This document shows positions 58,401-64,000 of a stretch of 64,000 nucleotides of DNA, in pieces (within the stretch, counting starts at the first letter, position 1; the number at the start of each line of letters is the position of its first letter). Both the position numbers and the translations under genes were made by a program. The DNA comes from Nematostella vectensis (lineage: Eukaryota; Cnidaria; Anthozoa; Actiniaria; Edwardsiidae), in the NCBI RefSeq assembly GCF_932526225.1, contig NC_064048.1, positions 2,495,597 to 2,559,596 of the forward strand, in the 5' to 3' direction. The notes below the pieces were generated by a model that did no database searches, was not told the origin of the DNA, and worked only from the letters and a program-made list of their open reading frames with translations.

Positions 58401-60448
58401 ACAGTCTCTTTGACTCTAGTGACGGCCTTCAGACGTCGTAGGTTGAACAGCTTTCCATCACACCTATACCTGATGGGGATGCCTAGGGGTGTCTCCCTGA
58501 AGGCATCAGTCAGCATTGCAGAGAACATCAAACTAAACAGTGTAGGTGCAAGGACACAACCTTGCTTGACTCCATTTGACACTTGAAAAGGGGCAGAGGT
58601 ATTTCCATCATCAAGAACACGGGCCATCATCCCATCGTGAAATTGTCTAACAATCTTTATGAACCTCTCGGGGCAGCCGAACTTCGCCATGATTTTCCAC
58701 AGTCCCTCTCTGCTCACAGTGTCGAACGCTTTTGTTAAATCTACAAAAGTGGTATAGAGATCTTGATTTTGTTCCACACTTTTCTCCTGAATCTGACGTG
58801 CAGCAAAGATCATATCAACAGTTCCTCGACCTGCACGGAAACCGCATTGGCTCTCAGGGAGATGGCCTTGCTCAAGGTGTTTGAGGAGACGATTGAGAAG
58901 CAGTCGGGCAAAGATCTTTGCAGCGATGGAGAGAAGTGAAATCCCTCTATGGTTGTCACAAGATCGCTTGTTGCCCTTTCTCTTGTAGATGTGGACGATT
59001 GTGGCATCTTTAAAATCTTGCGGGAGGGTCTCACTTTCCCAGAGCGATTGGAATAGCACTGTTAATTTGTGTAGGAGAGAAGGACCGCCTGACTTGAACA
59101 CTTCGGCAGGGATGGCATCAGAGCCGGGGGCTTTTCCAGTCGACATCTGCTTGATTGCCTTGACAACCTCATCCTCTGATGGTGTTATGTCCAGGTCTGG
59201 GTTTATGTCCACCTGTGGAAGGCGTTGTATGGCTTCGTCATTGATGGATGATGGACGATTTAGAACGCCATTGAAGTGTTCTGCCCATCTCTCTACTATC
59301 ATGTTTTTGTCAGTGATGAGTGTTGCTCCGTCAGCGCTCAGTAGTGGGAAACTGCCCGGTGTTGGTGGTCCAAATATACATCTGAGCGAATCGTAGAATC
59401 GTTTCGTGTCGTGTCTGTCTGCAAAGCCTTGAATTTCATCAGCTTTGTCACTCAGCCATGTGTCTTGAATGTCACGGAGTTTTAATTGGACCTGTCTGCG
59501 TTTGCTGACGTAGGCGTCTTTCTTCGAGACTGAGTTGGGATCATTTTGATGAGCTCTGAAGAGTTGCCGTTTTTCTTCCAAAAGAGCTGTGATTTTGGCA
59601 TCATTTTCATCAAACCAGTCCTGATGGTTCCTGGTAACTGATCCGAGCACCTCAAGGTATACCCGTGGTATACCATGAGTTGGAAAGATGAGCACAGCTG
59701 GAGACCTTAACCCGTGGTATACCATGAGTTGGAAAGATGAGCACAGCTGGGGACCCTAACCCGTGGCATACCATCTTCAGTGGCAGTGATTAATAATCAT
59801 TTATTGTAACTCATACTCATGATTGTTGATTGAGCAGTCTGTATGTACATGCTATTAAAGCCAATCGCATTCGAAGCGCTTAGAGAATCTACAAAACAAC
59901 ACATTTGCATGATTTGCATGCAGCAAAAAAATGATGACTTGTAGCTAGTGAAGGGGGGTATTGATGATTTACTGACATCATTGCGCATGCTTGCTTGACC
60001 GCAGGTCAGTGCCTTACGGGCGCGGGTGGCGGCGGGTTCATGTACATAATTGCCAAGTCTCCGGCAATGGCGGGATCAATCAAAGACATGCTGAAAACCA
60101 AGAAGGTATATGGTCGATTCGTGCCGCAACCTATAACAAAGGAATGGACCGCTGGTCTGGCCTAGAACCGCGCGCGTGAATGCAAGATGGTGACCGATAA
60201 CCAAACGAAACAGATTTTTCGCGATGAACACCTCTCACTTTTTTAATGGTCCGTTTCTTCCCTTTTTCTCTATTTTCCCGTCCCTGTCCTTAATATTAGT
60301 TATCCTTCCTTTCTTCATTATCATACCTCATTGCACTTGTGACCTTTATCGTACTTTTATTTATCTACAGCCCTCTGATGACATGGTTATCTATGACGTC
60401 AGTATCGATAACGAGGGTCTGATTGTCCGCGTGGAACCTGGATCCTAA
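34427..60448 (+). CDS. FCSK: L-fucose kinase (fucokinase)
   Basis: FCSK phosphorylates L-fucose with ATP to fucose-1-phosphate in the cytosolic salvage route to GDP-fucose. Twenty-seven exons join in frame: 34427-34505, 35441-35592, 35779-35829, 36685-36822, 37526-37598, 38256-38359, 38530-38610, 39009-39128, 39578-39776, 41661-41902, 42911-42970, 43588-43707, 43927-44028, 44835-44980, 45738-45952, 47076-47221, 47752-47813, 49481-49629, 50925-51022, 51683-51717, 51931-52031, 52412-52863, 53415-53514, 54569-54634, 57166-57222, 60005-60105, 60371-60448. The 1108 residues are close to the usual about 1085. The N-terminal half is the pyrophosphorylase-like domain ([11 protein letters not shown] at 53-63; [10 protein letters not shown]). 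The C-terminal half is a GHMP kinase: [10 protein letters not shown] at 751-760, the ATP loop [10 protein letters not shown] at 867-876, [10 protein letters not shown], and GAGGGGF at 1055-1061. All key motifs are intact. A possible AATAAA is at 60652-60657. Its introns carry a minisatellite in about half of all cases and a LINE in intron 25. Confidence 0.95.
35908..36157. mobile_element. Foldback MITE with GGGAGTGTTCATTAA ends
   Basis: The left end GGGAGTGTTCATTAATTACAC and the right end GTGTATTTAATGAACACTCCC are inverted complements, with a G run (about 13) inside the left arm and a C run inside the right. A related half copy is at 61460-61560 (AGTGTTCATTAAATACCCTG and a long C run). It lies in FCSK intron 3. 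Confidence 0.75.
37605..37900. repeat. (ATC)n-rich repeat, FCSK intron 5
   Basis: Long runs of ATCATC and variants directly downstream of exon 5, with the densest blocks at 37700-37760 and 37840-37890. No coding support. Confidence 0.85.
39150..39525. repeat. CAC/ATC-rich repeat, FCSK intron 8
   Basis: Degenerate CACCATC, ATCATC and TATCACTA words, partly organised as about 180-bp segments that share CTTTCTT, TGCCTTGG and GATATCA blocks with the sequence running into exon 9. Confidence 0.6.
39787..41500. repeat. Large minisatellite (about 29-30 bp unit), FCSK intron 9
   Basis: Fifty or more units of the type ATGTCACACAATACATCTCT + CAGGCAACA. Variants read TATGCCTGTCACAC or CCAGACAACC, and a longer-period order is visible. 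The array starts about 10 bases after the exon 9 donor. Its right end (41100-41460) decays to a shorter GTCACACAATAAGCCT unit. Several 80-210 codon frames here are generated by the repeat. Confidence 0.93.
42080..42500. repeat. About 60-bp CCA/ATC minisatellite, FCSK intron 10
   Basis: Units read CACCATCAACACATCACCAA + CGGCGTCACAACCATTATCA + CCACCACCACCATCATCAC. The last four are nearly identical. His/Thr-rich frames on the forward strand are artefacts. Confidence 0.9.
42529..42670. mobile_element. Small MITE with GTAGCCAGG ends
   Basis: GTAGCCAGG at 42529 and CCTGGCTAC at 42668 are inverted complements, and G runs and C runs lie next to the right end. It belongs to the same end-type as the element at 21722. 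Confidence 0.5.
43645..43905 (+). repeat. Three 84-bp copies of FCSK exon 12 end, open reading frame kept
   Basis: CCGAAC at 43645 (exon 12), CCGAAC at 43729 and TCAAAC at 43813 mark an 84-bp (28-codon) period. Copy 2 still codes [20 protein letters not shown] against exon 12 [20 protein letters not shown], and copy 3 codes SNIGDRLTN. No stop codon occurs before 43924. The exon 12 donor at 43708 is standard, and the equivalent position of copy 2 has only a shifted GTATAC. Confidence 0.85.
44985..45505. repeat. About 42-bp minisatellite adjoining the FCSK exon 14 donor
   Basis: About a dozen units of AGTCCCGTGTAAACAGCGAA + CATTACTATCGTAGCGTCTC. The array starts four bases after the donor GT at 44981. 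Some units carry an extra GCT, giving GTCGCTCAAG. Confidence 0.92.
45904..46110 (+). repeat. Tandem duplication of FCSK exon 15 end and donor
   Basis: GCGCAAAAGATGGCTTCCAC through the donor (45953) and GACTGCC recurs about 121 bp downstream as GCGCAAAAGATGACTTCCAC. There the donor position reads CAGTAATG, so a GT dinucleotide survives, shifted by an insertion. The copy would still code the same residues for about 15 codons. Confidence 0.8.
46335..46785. repeat. 27-bp minisatellite, FCSK intron 15
   Basis: Seventeen units of GGCTTGGGATGTTTCAGGGG + TGTAAAT, with G/A variants. The period is a multiple of three, so both strands stay open (GVNGLGCFR forward, TPETSQAIY reverse). No start context, splice sites or homology suggest translation. 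Confidence 0.93.
47325..47650. repeat. About 56-bp minisatellite, FCSK intron 16
   Basis: Five to six units containing GCGCGCTACCGTGACCA, CAGGACATGAAAA and a C or T run followed by ACCATGTGAC. Confidence 0.85.
47865..48370. repeat. 31-bp minisatellite, FCSK intron 17
   Basis: About 16 units of GAATAAGCGCCTCTCCTTAG + GGGTAAAATAT. Some units lack the AAGCGC block, giving AATGTGCCTC. AATAAGCGCC words also occur outside this array at about 21533 and 48597, so the unit resembles a dispersed sequence. Confidence 0.92.
48891..49211. mobile_element. hAT-like MITE, copy 1
   Basis: The ends CGACAGTGCTGAA and TTCAGCACCGTCG are inverted repeats, and GCCATTT flanks both sides (a 7-8 bp target duplication, typical of hAT). 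The body is shared with the copy at 62127-62463. It lies in FCSK intron 17. Confidence 0.8.
49590..50240 (+). repeat. 77-bp tandem copies of FCSK exon 18 end and donor
   Basis: The unit joins 37 coding bases (CCATGGGGCATTGGGTGATT, GCCGAGGCTCCAG) to the donor GTTTGTAACTAGC and about 30 intron bases. Donor positions fall at 49630, 49707, 49783, 49860 and 49937, a 76-77 bp spacing. More diverged copies continue to about 50240. The first copy is the real exon end, because it joins exon 19 in phase 1. The last G before GT is lost in copies 4 and 5. Confidence 0.92.
50568..50807. mobile_element. 240-bp MITE, copy upstream of FCSK exon 19
   Basis: The ends AAGCCGCATTGTAACCAGTT and AACTGGTGACAATGCGGCTT are inverted repeats, flanked on both sides by TTA. 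A second copy, same orientation, lies 548 bp downstream. No coding content. Confidence 0.8.
51115..51343. mobile_element. 240-bp MITE, copy downstream of FCSK exon 19
   Basis: The left end AAGCTGCATTGTCACCAGTT is mirrored by AACTGTTGATAATGCGGCTT. The body (GAAAGCAGTGTGT, TGGAAGTTTCTTTGAGGATG) matches the copy at 50568-50807 at roughly 80 percent by eye. Confidence 0.8.
52033..52370. repeat. About 54-bp minisatellite adjoining the FCSK exon 21 donor
   Basis: Six diverged units containing ATGACGTGACGCGTGAC, CATAGAGTGGCGTGACAC and AAATACCCTGCCAAG. The array starts at the donor itself (GTATGACGTG at 52032). Confidence 0.88.
53154..53310. repeat. (AAC)n simple repeat, FCSK intron 22
   Basis: A degenerate AACAACAAC run. 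Frames on either strand are not genes. Confidence 0.75.
53625..54460. repeat. About 44-bp minisatellite, FCSK intron 23
   Basis: Nineteen or so units of TAGAAAAACTAGGTGGTATG + ACTAGAAAAACTACACACAA + GCTG. Variants ATACTGCAGACAAG and ATACGGCAGACAAG recur in a longer-range order. Confidence 0.93.
55175..56898. mobile_element. 1.7-kb TIR DNA transposon, non-autonomous
   Basis: The left end CAGTTAGGATCATAACTAAA + ATTGGAGG and the right end mirror each other with two mismatches in 28. TAGAA flanks both sides (55170-55174 and 56899-56903), a clean 5-bp target duplication. The inside has no convincing transposase. It holds a 47-bp direct repeat at about 55990-56085 and a GC-richer segment near 56650-56850 with a short reverse-strand frame. 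It lies in FCSK intron 24. Confidence 0.85.
57223..57372. repeat. About 48-bp minisatellite adjoining the FCSK exon 25 donor (left part)
   Basis: Three units of GAGTTGGAAAGGTGAGCACA + GCTGGGGACCCTAACCCGTG + GTATACCAT. The array begins at the exon 25 donor (57223). Each unit carries AAAGGTGAGC or AAAGATGAGC, so donor-like words repeat. It is split by the LINE and resumes at 59662-59775. Confidence 0.88.
57373..59661 (-). mobile_element. 5'-truncated non-LTR retrotransposon (LINE) fragment with open RT frame
   Basis: A frame of about 740 codons without a stop runs from 59661 to 57431 on the reverse strand. It encodes a non-LTR reverse transcriptase with [52 protein letters not shown] and the catalytic [10 protein letters not shown] tail with [15 protein letters not shown] and a C-terminal zinc finger (CPTCGRGF...H...H) follows. 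The endonuclease domain is missing, so the copy is 5'-truncated. ACCCGTGGTAT at 57362-57372 and 59662-59672 is an 11-bp target duplication. The 3' end has no poly-A and finishes in a short unique tail. The intact frame suggests a young insertion. It is antisense to FCSK, in intron 25. The clade was not assigned. Confidence 0.92.
59662..59775. repeat. Minisatellite, right part after the LINE
   Basis: Two further units of the 57223-57372 array (ATACCATGAGTTGGAAAGAT, GAGCACAGCTGG). This shows that the LINE landed inside the array. Confidence 0.88.
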
Positions 60449-61804
60449 TTGAAGAATAGCAGTTTTTTTTTTAAATTGTTCATCTCCCGCGCATGCGCAC
60501 AGCTCATACTCAAAATTTTAAAATTTGAATTACAAAATTCTCACTCTTTCTCAATATAGTTCACTTTCGAACTCTACGCATTATTTCTCATTTATTTTCG
60601 AAATAGTATAGATGACTGATCACGTGACTTTAAGTGACAAGTTCAAGACAAAATAAAAACAGAAGTGGCTTCCACGCCTAAGAGTGAAGAAAAATATTTC
60701 TGGCTGTTTCGTAAGCGCTGAATAAGTTACTTTTTGTTGTTATTTTGCCGCTCATAGCCGTGCGCGAGTTTACCACACAAAAAGTCAATTCGACAATTCG
60801 ACATAAAGCAATGAAAATACAGTTGTAAATATTTAATTCATTCTTCTGATTATTGGTACAGCTGAGTCAAAATCTCTGACTTTCCTATTTTGGAAATGGA
60901 ATCGATTAGTGTTTTCTTTTCTTTGGTTTTCTTATTTCTCAGCTTGTTTAGTTACAAACAGCGGAAATTCCAACTTAAACAATAAAAAACCTTAACGGCA
61001 TTAACTGTCAAGATTGTAACTTCAAGATTGTAAATCAAGAGACAATTATTAATAACAAAATAGAATATATTTCAGGTTAACAAGGGTGATATTTTGATTA
61101 AGTTGGTTATTTTAGCTAATGTGTAGGTAAGTTCTGTTATGCAATCACAGGTGTTTTTAATTACAAAAATAAAAGAAACTGTCACAGTGATGTAGTGTCA
61201 TATTTAATGGTGTAAAATCTCACATCATTCTGAACAGTGTTTTAATAATGGCTTAAACATATTTAAGACCAAGCATATGATTTTACTCATTCTAATGTCA
61301 AAGACGTAAATACTTTTAATGACCAGAGAACTGCAAAAATAGGACGGTTTCCCTAAAGACTTCTTTCTAAAATAGGTGTGATGTAGCTTGTGAGAAGACA
61401 GCTCTGACATGGAATAGAAAGCAACCAGAGTCCGTAACAGCAACCAAACCGCACATATAAGGAAGTGTTCATTAAATACCCTGAGAGGGAGTTGACTCGG
61501 GATACCTTAAGCTTTCAAAGCCAACCCCCCCCCCCCCTCCCCCCGCCCTTTCAGCGTATTTTTTTTCGGCAAACTGAAAGGGCCCATTTTGGGCGAACTG
61601 TTACACAAATTCGAAACTAAACTTGTGCGAAATTTCAACAAATCAAGTTCTCGGTCAGAGCTGATTAAACACTTCATTATTTTGTGAGTTCAGCTGACGG
61701 TTTTAATACTAATGAGACACGTGGTCGCAAACATTGATAAGAATTATACCCAAGAAGGAGAGCCGCAAGTATAGTTGGGCCATCAACTGCAGTGGTACTG
61801 AAAG
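60449..61804. other. Spacer between FCSK and the secreted-peptide gene
   Basis: It contains the FCSK 3' UTR and a possible AATAAA at 60652-60657. AT-rich DNA without supported genes follows, then a half copy of the GTGTTCATTAA MITE with a run of C at about 61460-61560. A segment at 60650-60790 shares TTTCTGGCTG, CGTAAGC and TTGTTATTTTGCCGC words with 25165-25210, so it is probably an old dispersed repeat. Confidence 0.55.
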
Positions 61805-63511
61805 ATGAAGTCTGTTCTTGTCTGCTTGCTGTTGGCTTCTTGCGTCGCTCTCCTCAGAGCCGCCCCAACAGCCCCTAATTTTCTGGTAAGGCCGCCCCAA
61901 TAACACTTCCTTATTGTACTGAGAGCTTTCACATGGCTTCTTTAGATTGAGAGCTTCGCGCTTCGTGGCAAGCCAATACCTATAAGCTAAAAGCGCCACC
62001 ACAATCGTGCCTTGTTACCACCTCACCGACATCCATAAACCCCTTTCATGATGCGTGTCCCACGGCGCCATCCATACATCCATTAAGATCAACGACCGCT
62101 CTTTACCTTCCTACATGGCCCCGACAGTGCTGAAAAACGCAAGACTAGTTCCAGTACCGCGCGGTTAAACCAACCTTTTTGTTTTAAAATGGCGGCTTTT
62201 TACCGGCGAACCATCACATTATGGCGAATGCTAAGAAAACTAGCGCAAAGCTAAGGCTATAATTTTCTTTATGACTCCCTCATTATCAAACAAATCTGTC
62301 ATTTTTTGTACAGTATGTTTTTAATGCTGTACAGTAAGTCAAAACAGCGACCGAAGTCAGCCTTTCGTCAGCCTCACTCTTCACTCGAACGATTCAAAAC
62401 ATTGAGATTTTGTTTGTTTTCGCCAGAACACGCGCATGCGTATGCATTATTCAGCACTGTCCATGGCTTCTTATTCAACTTTTTAGGATCATTTTGGCTC
62501 TTTTCACACGAAGCGATTTTCACCTACGACCGGTACGACTTTTTTGTAGCATTTCGTACTAGGTACCATTCACACGCGCACTATTGTCGTATACGATTCG
62601 CGTGTCGTAGATAAAAGTCACAGGGGAATTTACACGGCGCGTCTTGAAGCTCTTTTAAGTCGCATACTTCAATACGTAGGTCAAAACTGTGTTGTGTAAA
62701 TGAGCCATCGGCTAATTCAAGCGCGTAAACATGAACAAGATATTTTCAATCTAATATCGTCAATACTATCGTTTCAGAATTCATTCGTAGATTGTTATTT
62801 TGAAGCTTAATAAACCGTTGTCTTTTCAATGATGAACAGTTACAAAGGAGTAGTCACGGCCACCCTACTTCCAACACCCCCTCCCCCCCCCCCCCCCCCC
62901 CACTAATACGCTAATTTTCGATCGACATGGTTTCATATCAAGAAAATTCAGCCAAAAATTGTCGATTTTGTTAAACGCGGTCATTTCCGTATAAGGAAAC
63001 TAATATATTCCTTATTTCGAAAAACTGCATGATTATTGTAATTTTTAAAGTTCATGAAACCTTTCACCTATATTAATCTAGCCAAAACAAAGCATAGATA
63101 AACTTTCAAATTCTGAAAAGGGAATTGAATTTGATTGAAATTTAAATTTTCTACAGATCTTTGAAAATTTTCCTGGCCGCGAGAAAGGAGATTGAATCGA
63201 GTGAATAATTCCAAGTTTTGGCGGGAAAATCTGAAACAACGTATATTCCTTAAATCCGTTAAAATTCAGAGACGGAAATACCACAAAATATTGGCGAAGT
63301 GTTTTCTATTGCAATGCTTCCCACAATAAAGCGAAGAATAATTTAAAGTCGAGAATTGTATGCGAAAAAAGAAAATATCGTTTTGTTGTAGGTTTCAAAA
63401 ACAGCGCGCGCTCGTGAGAATGTCGTCATTCTTGATTGCAAATGCAGCGCGCGCGCACAGTGCAAAAACAATTCAAAGACTACTGCTAAATTTTGCAGAT
63501 TTGTTTCCTGA
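61805..63511 (+). CDS. Predicted small secreted four-cysteine cationic peptide (function unknown)
   Basis: Exon 1 (61805-61885, 27 codons) encodes a typical signal peptide: MKSVL, a hydrophobic core, then a small-residue region ending AAPTAP, which is a plausible cleavage site. It is followed by a good donor (GTAAGG). Exon 2 (63392-63511) follows a T-rich acceptor, keeps phase 0 and codes 39 residues ending in TGA at 63509. The second exon has four cysteines spaced C-x-C-x5-C-x10-C, nine Lys/Arg and two acidic residues. AATAAA at 63803-63808 would fit as the polyadenylation signal. The total is 66 residues. I do not recognise the family. Small disulfide-rich secreted peptides in animals include antimicrobial peptides, venom components and neuropeptide-like signals, and nothing here decides between these. 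The intron (1.5 kb) holds a MITE. Confidence is limited because two short exons can join by chance. Confidence 0.5.
62127..62463. mobile_element. hAT-like MITE, copy 2
   Basis: Same family and orientation as 48891-49211: ends GACAGTGCTGAA and TTCAGCACTGTC, with shared body blocks AACGCAAGACTAGTTCCAGT and ACCGCGCGGTTAAACCA. CATGGC on both flanks may be the target duplication. It lies in the intron of the small secreted-peptide gene. Confidence 0.78.
62881..62902. repeat. Poly-C tract
   Basis: About 20 C in a row, in the intron of the small secreted-peptide gene. It is one of many G or C homopolymers in the window. Confidence 0.85.
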
Positions 63512-64000
63512 AGTTAAATAATCATTTGACTACCAGGTTGAGATATAAAGATGACGGTTATAAAGTTGTAACCACAAAACGTTCTTCAGCAATAACTAAG
63601 CAGACACAGTCTACGGAACAGATGCTCATTTGAATAAGCCACTGTCCGGCGTCCTCGATTCCATGCGACGCCATTTTCTGCCATTTGTCATGACAACAGC
63701 CCACGCTCTGACGAAGGCGATGTTTTGCGAAGTTTTATTACATTTATAACATTAGATAGTATGCTCGCCTGTTATACTTTTTAAACAAAAAAATATCATG
63801 ACAATAAAGTATTTGTAAAACAGCCTTCTAACTCAAACCCCCAAATGCACTGTTCGGTCGCATTTCTCCTCAGAAGCTCTCCTCCACCATATCTATATTT
63901 TTAGTGCGTTTCCTGAAAAAAATTTAAACAAGAGACCATGATGTAAGAGAACGAATCTCCCATATTAGGGTATGTTCCAATGATGACGTCCATGAAAGCT
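63512..64000. other. Right end of the window
   Basis: It contains the probable 3' UTR of the peptide gene and then non-coding, AT-rich sequence. No further exon or repeat stands out. Confidence 0.5.
63803..63808 (+). promoter_or_regulatory. Possible polyadenylation signal
   Basis: AATAAA, about 290 bases after the stop codon of the predicted secreted peptide. Its placement fits but is not proven. Confidence 0.35.

Overview
This is nuclear DNA from an animal. The genes have many GT-AG introns, the proteins are animal families, and introns and spacers are crowded with minisatellites, hairpin MITEs, SINEs and a LINE. Intron-rich, vertebrate-like gene structures (27 coding exons for the fucokinase) and the kind and density of foldback elements suggest a cnidarian, perhaps a sea anemone. 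That is inference; the sequence alone does not fix the species.

Layout. Positions 1-13204 (+) hold the 3' part of ARID2, the PBAF chromatin-remodelling subunit: 18 exons from the end of the ARID domain, through an armadillo-like region, an RFX-type winged helix and a Pro/Gln-rich region, to two zinc fingers. 13205-18454 is a repeat-rich spacer. 18455-20227 (+) is an intronless BTB-BACK-Kelch gene. 22270-33871 (-) is a complete EXT2 (heparan sulfate co-polymerase) in 15 exons, 706 residues. 34427-60448 (+) is a complete L-fucose kinase (FCSK/FUK) in 27 exons, 1108 residues. EXT2 and FCSK are head to head, with 555 bp between start codons. 61805-63511 (+) is a predicted two-exon gene for a 66-residue secreted, cationic, four-cysteine peptide that I do not recognise.

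Gene relations. EXT2 and FCSK both serve glycan synthesis (heparan sulfate polymerisation in the Golgi; fucose salvage towards GDP-fucose in the cytosol) and probably share a promoter region. ARID2 and the Kelch gene have no evident link to them.

Most unusual signal. Across ARID2, EXT2 and FCSK, short tandem duplications repeatedly carry a splice site with adjoining exon sequence into the neighbouring intron. Seven are centred on a 5' splice site (ARID2 exons 7, 11 and 17; EXT2 exon 3; FCSK exons 12, 15 and 18) and one on a 3' splice site (ARID2 exon 9). Several other minisatellites start within a few bases of a donor (FCSK exons 9, 14, 21 and 25). The window also holds a 1.7-kb TIR element with a 5-bp target duplication, a LINE fragment inserted in a minisatellite with an 11-bp target duplication, a minisatellite apparently derived from a tRNA-type SINE head, and many hairpin MITEs with poly-G or poly-C arms. 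All exon borders were read by eye from splice sites, phase and family resemblance, without transcript data.
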